Shown here: piece by piece, positions 45,626 through 58,792 of the stretch
How positions within the stretch are numbered: the first letter of the stretch is position 1
How the letters are laid out: each line of letters opens with the position of its first letter
From: Lathyrus oleraceus
Lineage: Eukaryota; Streptophyta; Magnoliopsida; Fabales; Fabaceae
NCBI RefSeq assembly: GCF_024323335.1
Contig: NC_066582.1
Location: 184,730,973-184,794,972 of the forward strand
Direction of reading: 5' to 3'
Length of the DNA: 64,000 nt
Made by a program: the position numbers and the translations under genes
The notes under the pieces: generated by a model
Told to the model about the DNA's origin: nothing
Database searches by the model: none
What the model saw: only the letters and a program-made list of their open reading frames with translations

Positions 45626-48064
45626 TGTAAGACCCCAATTTTGGCCGTAAGATCCCTCATGCAATTTCATCATCAGCATTAACCTTGGGATCATACCTTG
45701 GCATCCTCCTTACCCCTCCTTCATTGGGTTTGTTTTAGGAGAGATCACCAAGCACTTTGTGATTGTATCATACTTGTATTTTATCATTTTACTAACCAAA
45801 ATACCAAAAATATGCCTTTGCATTTGCCTAACTCTTTTGTAGGTAGGGCATGATCTCCATTGATCTATCAAGTTAATATCTAGGGTTTGAGATCCTCATA
45901 ACAAAGAACACAAGCATGAATTGTTACAAGAATGGTTATGGGCATCATATATGAGTTCCATTGATTTGTACATGTTATATTGATCAAGTTTTCTTCAAGA
46001 GTTTGAGGGTGATTTGCCTTGCAAACCCTAGTTTGACTGGGTATCTTGAGTAACTTCTCCAACAAGCTATCTCACCAATTGATCAAATTTCTCAAGGGAC
46101 ACTTCAAAATTCACCATCTTATGCATATATGGTTTACCATAAGCCTAGAAAGTCAAGATAATTGAAGGTTAGAAGGTTGGTTGATGGTGGTTGGTCAGAT
46201 GAATTCATCTGATCAAAACTGGTTCTCCCTAGACCTTATCTCCTACACTTTTCACCATATGAAAATGATTCCAAGAGAAAACTTACTCTAAATGACATTC
46301 CAAACAACTTTCATGTTGAGACCTAGAGCTAGGTTTGCTTGGAAAATCATATTCTATGTTGAAACATTATAGGTCATTTTGTCTAAACCCTAATTTGAAA
46401 GTCAACTTCCCAAGGCCATAACTTCCTCCATTTTTATGAGATGAAAGATTTCCAAGTTGCAAAATTAAATTCAATATGTATAATTCAACTTTGATGTTTG
46501 GAGTGAGAGCTAATTCAACTTTTTTGAGCATGTGATATGAGGCTACATTATAGGTCTTTGAAAGAGCTACAACCTTGATGAAGACATTTTTCTCATTTGA
46601 AGCTCACATAAAAAATTAAGCAAGGTGGAATATTGAGATATATGACTTGACACTTAGAAAAAATTTCAACATATTGAAATTTCCAAACTTCCACCTCAAA
46701 TTTCATCATGATACAAGCTTCAATTGGAAAAGTGTTGAAGATGAAAGTTGTTCCTCTTGATCTAACCTTTCCAAGAAGTCCTAGTTCATCCATTTTGGAC
46801 AAGAATTGCTAGGGCTGCGCATGGCATGAACATGGTATCATCATTTGGCAAAGATCAAACTTCAAATCTTCACACACACTTGCCTTGTAATCCAAGTTGA
46901 TTTCAGACTCTCTTACACTCATTTGTGGAGCTAGAGCAATGATCTCAAGGGCGTGTACGCCCATGCACCCATGCATCATCAATTGTCAATTTTGGAAAGT
47001 GATTTGGTAGGTGCAAATATCATGATCTACAACTATAAATAGATACCTCTAGCATCAGAATTGAAGAGACATTCGCGCCAGCTTTGATCCTAAACCCCTA
47101 ACCCTTTCATTTGAGAGGATAATCCTGAGAATTTCATCTTGAAATTGATTTTGAATCTCACTGTTTTGAGATTCAAAACTCCAGAGATCCAAGGCCTTTT
47201 GTGCATTTCATTCTACTTCTGCAAGCATTATGAGTGAGATCAAGCACGAGCCAAGGCAAGAGAAGTTGAATCAAGACCTACATTGAAGGTATTTTCCAGA
47301 AAATTTCATCTCTTTGATTCCCTCTCAATCTTGCTCAATTCTCTTGATTTTTTTGTTGTCTGAAGTCCTACCAATATAGGCAAGAAGATTGAGTTTCTTA
47401 GAGGTTAAATCGAAGCAACTCAGTTGACATACCTCAAAATTCAACTCCTCATATCTTTCTATATGTGAGGAGTTAGTTAAAATTGAGGTGATATTCGTGA
47501 TCTACACCATTTTTCCTTTCAGATCATGTCCTCCTTTTTCATTTATGATGTGGTGATGAATGGACCAGTCCGGCCAAGGTCGCCTGAGAAGACAGCCGGC
47601 GCTTTGCTCCGGCAGTGATGTGGCACGGTCCTGAGCCATCAGATTAGTTCAAATTGTTTTAATCAGGAACGTTGCTTGTGATGACAAAGTGTGTGGCGCA
47701 CTGACTAGCGTCTACCATGGAACACGCGTTTCTCACCACTTGATCTGCCACCTCAATTAATGAGGCAGATCAAGTGGTCCACGTTTTTTTGATTTTTTTA
47801 TTTTAATTTTTATTCCTTTGATTTTCATTAATTCATATTAATTTTAATATTGATCCAAAAAATATGAGAGTTTCATCAAAGAATTTCAAATATTTTCCTC
47901 TTTCATATTCTGAATTAAAATTATTTTTTGGATCATTATTAATATTTTTTATGATTTAATTGATTTTTCATTTGTTTTTAATTATTTAAAAATACTTTTA
48001 AGTCCTTAAAAACTCTGGAAATTTTTCTCCAAGGTCATTTGACCTTGTTTGACCTATGATAAAT
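45626..48064 (+). repeat. Family-B LTR, 5' part, of the chimeric element
   Basis: It starts TGTAAGACCCC and follows family B up to GACCTATGATAAA, then switches to family-A sequence. It includes the AGGCAGATCAAGTGGTCCAC stretch near 47764, matching the inverted copies at 1-3968 and 36243-39779 only loosely. No gene is seen. Confidence 0.85.
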
Positions 48065-48655
48065 TCTTCTCCTAACACGTTTACTCCTTCTACTACAGGC
48101 GAGTAAGTTTCCAAAGGTCGAGCATCCGGTAGATTGCGCAGTGACGTCGTTCGTCCAAAACCCAATCCATAACCCCGTAGTTAGCCGAACTACGTTTTGC
48201 TCTGATTATAAGGCCAGATGAGATACGTAGGCATAAGATGCGATGTCTTAGCGAGCACACATCCCCCTAACCCCTAGGTCATCCGAGCTACGAAGACTCT
48301 GATTCTCATATTCAGATGAGATACGTATGCAGTGGATGGGACATCTGTGCGAGTCATTTTCTTTTGACCCTTCTTTCAGTAAACAGCACAAGATAAACCC
48401 ACACCCTTTAGACAAGAACTACAAAAGTGGATCCCGTAGAGTACTACATATGCGTAGGGGTGCTAATACCTTCCCTTCGCATAATCGACTCCCAAACCCA
48501 AGATTTGGTTGCAAGACCCTGTCTTGTCCTTTCCTATTTCCAGGTTTACTTCGAGTGTTTCCTTTCCCTCCTTTGGGATAAATAACGCATGGTGGCGACT
48601 CTCCTGTCTTTCTTCGCCGGTTGTTTTTTCGCATTCCATTTTTCAGGTTGCGATA
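48065..48655 (+). repeat. Family-A LTR tail in the chimeric element
   Basis: It starts TTCTTCTCCTAACACG, as at 42443 of the family-A solo LTR, and runs to CAGGTTGCGATA. The U5 hairpin at 48434-48449 has lost two pairs (CTACAT in place of CTACGG). The primer-like 10-mer is at 48593. Confidence 0.88.
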
Positions 48656-48657
48656 GC

Positions 48658-48676
48658 TGGCGACTCTGCTGGGGAC
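48658..48676 (+). other. Primer binding site, family-A Ogre type
   Basis: TGGCGACTCTGCTGGGGAC starts two bases after the A-type LTR end, as at 18255. Confidence 0.85.
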
Positions 48677-49779
48677 CCGGTTTCCCTAAGCGAGTCCCTC
48701 CTAGCTTTTGTAGGTTGTTTGTTTATTGGGTGTTTATTCTTTTGTACAGTTATTTATCTTTCAGCATTTACCTGCTTTAATGCATTGTGTACATATGACA
48801 GCCGTATCTGCTGGTTCTGTTTGTGAGATGAGTTCTATACCTGGACTCGAGTGCAATTAAGATAGGAGAATGGCATAGTCTTGTTGACTTGTGTGAAGTT
48901 ATTCCTTAGCAAGTTGACTTGCAAGCCCATTCACTTGGTGGAGGTCATGTTGAGATCAATAATGTCACACAAGTAAATTGTGGTTAGACATTACTTTTTC
49001 CAATATAGACCTTAGAAGCCAAGGACCTTAGTTTACCAAACCCGTCTTGGCCTATTCGTAGGATGTAGTGCGAAAGTCGTTCAAGTGTAAGATTTGATAC
49101 GATTGTTACTCGATACTACACTCATAAGAGTCTCTCTTGAGAATATTTTTGGAATATGAGTAGTCGTTCCTCCGATAATATCTGAAAGATGGGATTATGA
49201 CTATGGGAACCTTTTTGTAGAACATGTTTGGCAGGTTTAAACCTTAGTACACTCCGTGTGGGTGGTTCTTAACCTAAACTCCATGCTCGTGACTTGCAAC
49301 AAACCCTTGATTCATGGTTGATCCGTTCAGGTATCCTTAATATCAATGAAACTTGGGTGTTGATAAGGTGTAAACCATAATCCACCAAAAATGGATGGTT
49401 GATATTAAGGATAACATGATCCATCCCATGACCTTTGTTTGGTGTGCTTTGCTTGATCCTCTTAATTTCTCTCCAGGCAGTGCAACCTGACAGATGTTCA
49501 AGCGGATCCAGCAATTCTGATTGACATGCCATTGCATTGCATAACATCATCTGCATATTTGCATCCAACATCTCATGCTTATTCATTTGCAGGGTATTCC
49601 CTTTTTTAAGGGGGGGCCTGAAAATCGAATAAGCAGTGCATCGCATACCATACATACTAACCCTCATTTGTTTTGCAGGTGTCACCGCAGTGTCTAATGT
49701 TTTTTCCCTGTTTCAGGCAGTTATTGGTCCCAAGCAAGTTCACAGGTACCCGACAAAGGAAAACCGTCCACGACTAGCA
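48677..49779 (+). other. Leader of the chimeric element, ORF1 absent
   Basis: 48817-49450 resembles the leader of the family-B Ogre at 61980-62590. 49480-49600 resembles the family-A leader just before ORF1. Then the sequence jumps to the region just before gag (GTTTTGCAGGTGTCACCGCAG). No ORF1 sequence is present. An open frame encoding HRYPTKENR precedes the gag ATG. Confidence 0.7.
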
Positions 49780-51027
49780 ATGGACCAGATACAGAAAGAA
49801 CTGGCTGATATGCGTGAAAGGATGGATCAGTTCATGACATTGATGACTGGTATGGCAGCAGGCCAAGAAAAGCTGAGGGAATTGGTTGAGCAACCGAGGC
49901 CCGATCCAGATTTGGAGATACCAAATTCTGAGGGAAACCCTGGGAACGCTGATAACCCTATGAACACTCGAAACGCGGGTAACGCAAATGTTGATGGAAA
50001 CCCGGGTAATGTTGTCAACACGGGAAATGTTGGGAATGGTATTGGCGGAAGGTACAATGTGAATCAAGGGATTCGGATTAACGGGCGCCCCGTTATTGAA
50101 GATTGTCAGTATGATCAATTTTCTTTGCACGACGAGGCCCTCGAGACCACTTGCCGTATGGATGAGCTTGCTGAGAAGCTCAAATCTTTGGAGTCTCAAA
50201 ATTCCTTAGGTTTTGATGTCACAAATCTTGGTCTGGTTCAGGGAGTAAGGATCCCTCACAAGTTCAAACCCCCTACTTTTGAGAAATACAACGGGGCTTC
50301 TTGCCCACGCACTCATCTCCAATCTTATTTGGGAAGGTTGGGAGCTCACACTGAAGATGAAAAGCTGTGGATGTACTATTTTGAAGATAGTCTAACTGGA
50401 GCTTCTCGTGAATGGTATTCTCATTTGTCTCGCACTACCATCAAGAGATGGAAAGACTTGGCAGAGGCTTTTATCAAGCAATATCAATACAACTTGGACA
50501 TGGCTCCAAATCGGACCTTGTTGCAAGGAATGTCTCAGACTGCCAAGGAAACCTTTGGAGAATATGCTCAGCGTTGGAGACAGATTGTTGCATCCGTCCA
50601 ACCCCCTATGTCTGAAAGGGAGATGGCAGACATGTTCATGAACACTCTTCAAGGCAATTATATCGAGAGATTGGCTGCTTGCCCGTCAATCAGCTTTGCA
50701 GAGATAGTGATTGCTGGAGAAAGGATCGAGAGTCTGTTGAAGATGGGCCGAATTCAAGACAACAGTGCTTCCAACTCATCAGTTCCCAAGAAACCGTTGG
50801 CTGGTAACGGTCAGCGAAGAAGGGAAGGTGAGACGAGCGTTGTATATGCCGGCAGAGGCAGGGGCAGAGGACGCCCTAATTATTATCAAGATCAAGTGGC
50901 TGCAGTCACTATTCCAACACCTGTTCCTCAACCACAGTCTCATCCGCAACAACAACCCAGGTACAACAATCAACAACAAGGAGGTAATCCGGGTCAACAG
51001 AGACACTATCAACAACGTCCAAGGTAG
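49780..51027 (+). pseudogene. gag: Ogre gag (chimeric element)
   Basis: The likely start is ATG 49780 (MDQIQKELADMRERM). The frame is open further upstream to 49636, but that part overlaps the leader. The N-terminus looks like a short coiled coil (about residues 1-40), followed by an Asn/Gly-rich stretch and then the gag domain near 50270-50730 (SCPRTHLQSY, WMYYFEDSLTGAS, EYAQRWRQ). Arg/Gly and Gln-rich tails follow. It ends at TAG 51025, after which the same frame stays open, so the stop is probably a mutation. It is closely related to the gag at 22792 and in better condition, with no frameshift seen. Confidence 0.87.
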
Positions 51028-52173
51028 GCGGACCGGGTCATTGAGCCAATCCCAATGCCGTATTCTGTATTACTTCCCAAGCTGATTGACATGAATCTGG
51101 TTACGTTGAGAACTCTGGCCCCACCAATCGATCCCAATAATCGGCCTAGAGGTTATGATGTCAACGCCAGATGTGCTTTTCACTCCAATGCACCTGGCCA
51201 TACTACAGATAATTGCAAAGCTCTCCAGCTAAAGGTACAAGATTTGAGAGATGCCCAAGCCATCAATTTTTCTCCAGTGCCTAATGTTATCCAAAACCCG
51301 ATGCCAGCCCACGGCGGGTAGAGGATTAATGTCGTTGATAGTGGGGAAACATTGAATTTGGTTTCTGATGTGACTAAAGTGAAGACTTCACTATCGGTAG
51401 TCAAAGACCGACTTTTGAAAGGACAAATTTTCCCAGGCTGTGGGGAAGAGTGCGGAAATTGTCAAGCTGCCGAGAATGGATGTGACAGTTTGAGAAGGGG
51501 TATTCAGCAACTGATAGATGAAGGTTGTCTTTAGTTCGATCAGACTCGTCCAGTGAAGAATGATGTGTCGACAGTAACGTTTTATTTCACTCCTGAAGAA
51601 ATATATGTTCCTGCGAGACCCGTTCCGACAATAATATATTTCCCAGAAAGTCCAGCACCAATTTACTCTGACAACCCTCAACCGACTTTGATTGGTCCGG
51701 TCACCATCACGGTACCAGGACCTGTTCCAATGAGAAAGACAGTGCTATCCCGTGGCACTATGGGATTAATATCTACTGCCAGGGGCAGAAAGTTAACGAA
51801 GAAGACATTGACATTGGTAGCTCCGCTGTAGACAATGTTGGAGGAATTGGTGGCTTCACTCGTAGTGGACGCCTATTTGTAACATCAACATTGTGCACGA
51901 ATGTTGAAGCTGAGGCAGCTGCCAAGGCTAAAGGAAAACAGGTATCCACCGAAGAGGTTACTATCGAGGAAGCTCCTCCTAAGACCGCATTTGAGAAGGA
52001 AGTGGATGAGTTTATGAGGATTATCAAGAAAAGTGACTACAAGGTAGTCGACCAGCTAAATCAGACACCCTCAAAGATCTCCATTCTCTCACTATTGATG
52101 TGCTCTGAGGCACACAGAGCAGCCTTGTTGAAAGTACTAAATATGGCCTATGTTCCACCAGAGATAACTGCAA
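51028..52173 (+). pseudogene. Ogre nucleocapsid/pre-protease part, truncated
   Basis: It is in frame with gag at first. A zinc-knuckle-like CAFHSNAPGHTTDNC lies near 51171. Stops lie at 51319 (TAG) and 51531 (TAG). A one-base frameshift near 51739 moves the frame before the GGIGGFTRSGRL stretch. The sequence matches 24866-25220 of the family-A Ogre up to LLKVLNMAY and then breaks near 52173 against family-B LTR, before the protease active site. Confidence 0.82.
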
Positions 52174-53565
52174 AACAATACTAACTTCTAACCTATTAAC
52201 TACTAACTTTTAGTTTCAAGCCCTTTACTTTAATGTCATTTAATTCTAGCTTTTATACATTTTCCATTGTTCGTGTCATTCTAATTGTTTATGTTAATGC
52301 AATTTTCACTTTGTCCACTTGGACCATATTGTGTGATATTTCTTGTTTGTATATACTTTGCTTGTTTGTATGGTCTTTGACCATTAATGTATATAATAAC
52401 AACAAAAACCCTAAAAAACTTTTGTGTGGACTGTTGGCTTGATTTTGGACAAATGGACTTAGAACTTAGGCAACATTCCTATGCTAAAGGACTTGGCCAA
52501 TGCCAACTTGTAGAGAAATCAAGTGCTTGCAATTTGAAACTCCATCTGATACATCATTCAAGATCTCTCTAAGTTCATCTGCAACATGATCATTTTGAAG
52601 CTATTATTTTGAACCTGTGACTTGTGGAATTCATCTACTACATGGGCTACTTTGAAGAAGATCAAGGAATGGATAAGCTTGGATGTGGCCATCTTTATTT
52701 GATGCCTCCCTCTTCAAGATAATATAATTGTGGATTTGTGTGTTGCTTGATTCTAAAAACCCAAGGGAATTCTGGGTTTCTATTGACATTCTTGTCTATT
52801 GGATTGCTACCCACTTGGTCAGATCCTTTTAACTCTAAACTTTTAATTTTGTACATAGGATTAGTCTCTTCATCTTCTTCCCTTTTCTTTAATTTTAAAA
52901 TATCTCTCTCCTTTTTCAAATCCTTCTTTGATTGAACTTATTTTGTTCCAAACTTTGACCACCTTTGCAAAAAGCTAGAAACTTTGGCCTTATGCCATTG
53001 CATTTTCAAACTTCTTTTCTAAATCAAACTTGTAAATATACTTAACTATACTTGACTTAAACTTGCAAAAAGCCAAAAAGAACTAACTCATTCAAGCCAT
53101 TTTTAGGCCTATGTGACTTTGAAACTTAATTTTTGTTAAAAACAATGCATCCACTTTGAAATTTATATCACGAACTACGAGATTTTGATCCCTCATTTTT
53201 ATGTTGGTACGTAGGCACAAGACCAAAGGTATTGCCAAACACAAAAATATAATTAATGAATTCTTTTCTCATCCCCCCGTTCTATTTGTTTGTAAACATC
53301 ACTTTGTACCAAATACATATGCACACAAAAAGGCCCCCCTAGGAGTACCTAGGACACTTTGGGTGCTAACACCTTCCCTCCATGTAACCAACCCCCTTAC
53401 CTGTAATCTCAGACATTTTATTAGTTTTGATTAGAAAACTTATTACTTTTGGGTTTTTTCGTACTTTTTCCCTTTTCCCTTGGAAACAATAAAAGCGCGG
53501 TGGCGACTCTCGCTATTTGATCTCTAGCTTATCCATAGCTTGATGATCATGAATTTACTGCTACA
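52174..53565 (+). repeat. Family-B LTR, 3' part, of the chimeric element
   Basis: It begins in CTAACTTCTAAC, as in the inverted copy near 610-655, and ends TACTGCTACA. It contains the hairpin CCTAGG-AGTA-CCTAGG (53338-53353) with GGGTGCTAACACCTTCCCT after it, and the primer-like 10-mer at 53501. Short ORFs have no domain. Confidence 0.85.
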
Positions 53566-56500
53566 CTCCCTCTCTTCAAACCCTCACAATCCAAAGGAAA
53601 ACCTTATAATTTTCATTTAAAAATTGAGTTTGAATCTCACTGTTTGGAGATTCAAAAACTCCAGGATCCAAAGCTTCTTACCATTTCCAATCCACTTCTG
53701 CAAGGAAGAGCAAGTTCTACAGAACATTGAAGGTATTTTCCATAATTTTTCTTTTCTTTGATTCTCACTCAATTCTCCATAATTCTCTTGGATCTTTGGT
53801 TGTTTGAAGTCCTACCAATGTAGGCAAGAAGATTGAGTTGCTTAAAGGTCAAATCGAAGCAACTCAGTTGAGATGCCTTAAAATTCAACTCCTCGTATCT
53901 TTCTATATATTTGGAGTTAGTTAAAATTGAGGTCAGATTCGTGCTCTACGCCATTTTCTCTTTCAGATCATGTCCTCTTTTTTATTTTAATCATGGCGAT
54001 GACTGAACCAATCCGGCGAGGTTCCCATGAAAAGGTGACTAGCAATTTGCTCCGGTAGCGAGGTGGCAAGGTTATGAGCCGTTGATCCAATTTAAATTAT
54101 TTCAATCTCACGCGTTGGTTTGGATGACCACATGTGCAGCGTGCTGACTAAGTTCCATCATGGAACGCGCGCTTGTGGCCACTTGATCTGCCAACTCAAT
54201 TAATGAGGGAAATCAAGTGGTCCACGTTTTTTTTAGTAATTTTTATTTTTATTTTATTCCTTTGATTTTCATTAATTCATATTAATTTTAATATTGATCC
54301 AAAAAATATGAGAGTTTCACCAAAAAAATTTAAATAAATTCCTCTTTCATATTCTGAATTAAAATTATTTTTTGGATCATTATTAATATTTTCCATGATT
54401 TAATTTGTTTTGTGTTTATTTTTAATTGTTTAAAAATACTTTTAAATTTCCAAAAATTCTGAAATTTTTTCTCCAAGGTCCTCTAACCTTGTTTGACCTA
54501 TGATAAATCTCATGGTCATTTCTTTGGTGTTTTGATGAGGTTTTAGGAAATTGACAAACCATATTTAATTTAATGCATTATTTTTAGTGTTTTTAAATTG
54601 AATAAATGTCAAATAATTGTGTTGAGCCATTTTGACTAATTTGTGTAAGTTTGACTTGTGTTGTTGGGCGTTGGTGTAGCACCTCAAATTTGCACCTATC
54701 ATTGTACATACATTCCCATATTAGGTCATAGCATAACATGGTCCACTGCATAGCATTGCATTGTCCCATTTGCCTCAAGTGCAAGCCAATCAAGAAATTA
54801 GGTCAAACTGGTCAGGAGATCAGTCAGTCAAGCAAGCAAGCACAATTTTCAAGGAGCCAAAGCCCTAGGGTTGATCCAACATGTTCACATGGCTTGGGGA
54901 CCCATTTGAAGTGATTAGGTCAAAGATTGGATGTTCAGAAGTCATCAGTCAATGCACAATCAGTCAGAAACCCTAAAAGTCAACTGTTGGTCAACTGTCC
55001 ATTTAATCAGTGATTTGATGATGGAAATTGGTTTGAGAGAGCTCATTCATGGCCAAATAGGCCTCATATATCATGTCAAACACCATCATGGAAGAATTTG
55101 AAGCCAGATCAGAAATTTCCAAAAATGGAAACTGGACCTGTAACTGAAACTTACCAAAAATGGAAAGTCTTGATCCTCAAAATTACATCATGATACAAGC
55201 TTCAAATGGATTTTTGCCCAACATGAAAGTTGAAGATCTTGTTCTCCCATTTCCAAAAAGTCCAAGAACTCTCAATTCCCATGTGTGGTTGGCAAGTTAT
55301 GATCGAATCGTTTTCAGAAATTCTTGAACTTCAAAAGGCCATATCTCTCAAACCATTTGGCCAATTTTGGTGGGGTTTTTTCCTACAAACCACATTTGAT
55401 CCCCTCTTTCCAAAAATGTAACTTTCATGTACCAAAACTTCACCAATCAAAATGGCATTTTTTGACTTGTCTCATTTAAATTCAAGTTTGACCAAGGGTT
55501 GACTTTTTGATATAATCATTTTTTTTCCATTTGGACAATCAAAATAGCTCAGAAATTTGGTTTTGGTCATGTTTGCAAGCCCATTCTATGTAGTACATAC
55601 AACCCATGCTAGCTTGCTTGAACATTGGAAGAAAAGTACACTTTCACCATATCTATCCATACTTTCATGAGCCATGCTTGGTACTAAAAAAAAAACAGCA
55701 GATTTTATGTTGATTTTCTGTCAAGTGAAATGAGTAATAGCAGCCACACAAGCCACATTTGACAGCAAGAAGGATTAGTTCACTCATCTTCTCAAAACCT
55801 CATCTTTGGCATTTTTCCAAAACTCTTCCAAAACCTTCAAAGGGCACGACCTGGCTAACATTGCTCCATTATAAAAGCAACCTTGTGACTTTGTTTTCAC
55901 CATGTTTTTCCAACTGGAGGCTCATTTTCCACAACTGTTTTCAGCAGCCACCCTTCCATGACAGTCGAGTTCTAGACCTTTTCCAACATTCCCGAGCCAA
56001 ACTCTTTCATTCATTCATCATTGGAAGGCTTATGGAGCATCTGTTTTAGGCCAACAACATCAAACAACAACTGTACCACAACTGTCCATCAAATTTGGTA
56101 AAAATTCGATCTCCCTATTTTGTGAAATAAATACATGCTTTAAAAAGGTCTCTTAATGCTGAGTTCAAAGAGCTTTAGATCACTAAAAATGGTTTGGTAT
56201 TTTGCAAGTTATGTTGAGTTGAAGTTTCACATCCAAACTTGTTTTTGATTATTTCTCTTTGTTTAACTTGATTTGATGAAAATGGATGATATAATGTTGA
56301 TGAGCAAGGCAAGAGGAACGCATTGATATGTTGTTTGTTGAATTTGGTTAACAAAAAATCTTGCTGGAAATTTTTGTTGAATGTATGAAACTGCATATTT
56401 CTTTCTGCAATATGAATGCTGAGCCTTTTCTTCTTTTACTGTACACGATGCTGGATTTTTTTTTCTTTTATTGTTGCCTGGCCGTTTGATCCATAAGGGT

Positions 56501-56666
56501 TTGTTGTTTGCTGCGCATGGTTTCATGAAGAAGCATAATGATTGGTTGCTGGAAATTTTTATGATGAACATGTTGTTACTGTTAATATTTTTCTGCAAAT
56601 GCTGGATTTTTGCTTTTTACTGTAGCCAAGCCATTAAACAATAAGCCAAATAAATGCCAAAAGGCC

Positions 56667-56742
56667 TGGGGCGAGGGGGATTCGAACCCCAGAACTTTGC
56701 CTCAAAGCTTCAAATACCAAGTGTTTTACCACTGGGGCGCAA
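56667..56742 (-). other. tRNA-like sequence with Pol III A/B-box motifs
   Basis: On the minus strand, CCCCAGTGGTAAAACACTTGG (A-box/D-arm-like) is followed about 40 nt later by GGGGTTCGAATCCCC (T-arm/B-box). The acceptor ends do not pair, so this is not an intact tRNA gene. It could be a tRNA-derived remnant or a Pol III promoter trapped in the LTR. Confidence 0.5.
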
Positions 56743-58792
56743 TGCCAATTCAATTATTTAAGCGCCTTCTATAAAATATATATTAAATTGGAGCGCTGAG
56801 TTTTATATTCAGCAAAGTGCCATTCCCATTTAACAAATATTCAATAATCTTTATTTCATTTGTTTCTTTTTTTATTTATTTCATTTTTTTACAATGTTCA
56901 AAAATTCATAAATAATTAAAGGTTGATCCAATTGAGATGGGATTTTTTACATTGGTCTCCACTCTTCATCTAGTTTTTTATGAGCATTTTTATTCAAATA
57001 GTGCACATGTGAATTTTAAATGGCATTAGGGTTTTGTTCATGTATGCATATTTTGTACACTTTGCCAAAACATTTGTGAAATGATGATACTTTATCCAAT
57101 GGCTCCCAAATTTTTTGTGCTTAAACTAGACACACTCATGGTGATTTTGGTGTAGAGTTTGTGAATTTATCATTGCTGGTTTGTGAGATATGATTTTTTG
57201 AATTAGGGTGTGACAATTTGTGTCACACCATTGATGTCCAACTTCATGATTTTCATTACCATGCTTCTTGACCTCCAATTGATCTGATTTTTTGCATGAA
57301 CCTACTCTTGTATGTCTAGTTTACATGTGAATTTTCTTGGAATTATTTGTGGCATTTCCTAATTGTTTGAGATTTTCTCCCCTGTTGACCAAAATGTTGA
57401 CCTTGTGTGACACATGTTCCCATTTCATTTGTGAAAGTCTCATACTTTATTAGATGGACATGAAATTTTACATGAGATAACTAGACATCCTCATCTTTGC
57501 CATGGTTTTAGTCCCATTCATTTATCATACACCATCTCTGATTTATGATTTTTCTAAGTTGATGCATGTTTGGTTGACTTCTTTGAGCATGTTCAAAATT
57601 GCTTTGACTTTATGATTTTCATTGACTGCCTTCCACTTGTCCAAATGAGATGAAATTTGACATGCTTACCATGCTATGGGTTGTGGTTGATCATGATTTA
57701 TTTGATGATTTTTGGAAATGTTTAAGATTGCTTTTGAGATAAGTCTTGCTGTTGACTCCTATGAGCTTCTGTTTGCTATACTTTGACCTAAATGGTTCAT
57801 GAAATGATGATGATGATTGATATGAATGTGAACCCAATTGGTTTTGTTTCTTAATTGTTTGAACATGATTTTGGATACTTGCCCTTTGCTGTTTTGACTT
57901 TTTCATTCCTTTTTGACCCTAGGCTTGCCCTAGTGGTCCTGTCACTCACCTTTGAGCTTGTGTTTTCAGGTTGACCATCAAATGGCCATTGAGACCAATT
58001 CTTTTTGATTTAGCTTGTTTAAATACCATGACTAACTTGTTTGTTTTGTAGGTGGCTTGGCTCACATGCCTTAAGCCTTGTGCCTTGCACATCCATGTGC
58101 CTCTAATTGACTGTTGGTGTCTGTTTCTGTTTGTTTTGTTTGAAGTTGCATACTAACATCTGCTTGACTGTTTCAGGTGCTTTAGTTGCTTAGTTCCTTG
58201 TGAACTTTTTGCTTTGCTTTGCTTGTATAAGCAATTTGCATTGAGGTATGTCTCTTTTACTTCATGTAGTCTGGAAGACCTGGCCTGTTACTTGGCCAGG
58301 CAACTGTCTGAAGTCCTCCTTAAGAGGCAATGTTTGTGGATGTTTAATTTTGTCCTTGCATAGAGTCAAAGACCTCCTAAGTGAAGAGGCAATTGGCAGA
58401 ACCCAAGGGATATGCAACCTATCCCCTGCTACTCAGTGTGTCATCTGTTTTGCTCACACCACTGTGTTGATGCATTGCAGATACAAACCCAAGATCTTGT
58501 ACAATTGTACAGTTGAGTCAGTTTCAAATGTGTAGAAGGGTTCCCAATTTCTGAACCCACACATTCTTGTCTTGAGCTCTCCCAGGCCAGGGATAAGAGT
58601 TGTGAAGTCTTACCTTCACTCACCTTTCATCTGCTTCACCTTAGCCCCTCAATGGCAAGGTTAAGAGCACATTCACCCAGTTCCAGAGGTTTGTTTGTCG
58701 AGGTTGATATGACCCCTTGACTAAAACCTAACCCTTGTTTGAGCCACTTGCTTGTGTATAGTGTGTGCTATCTATGCTTGTATGTTTGTTTG

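Larger units (their letters stand above)
45626..53565 (+). mobile_element. Chimeric family A/B Ogre-like element
   Basis: It starts TGTAAGACCCC and ends TACTGCTACA, with near-identical flanks CTCCT (45621-45625) and CTCCC (53566-53570). Both outer parts are family-B LTR (45626-48064 and 52174-53565). The inside is family A: LTR tail (48065-48655), TGGCGACTC primer site, leader without ORF1, gag and part of pro. About 0.75 kb of the B LTR is missing between its two halves. It could be a recombinant copy made by template switching, or a B solo LTR that captured a 4.1 kb A fragment during break repair. Confidence 0.75.

Noticed and set aside
56667..56742. Functional tRNA gene
   Set aside because: The T-arm and D-arm-like parts are present but the acceptor stem does not pair and no clear anticodon stem is seen. 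It is kept only as a tRNA-like remnant.
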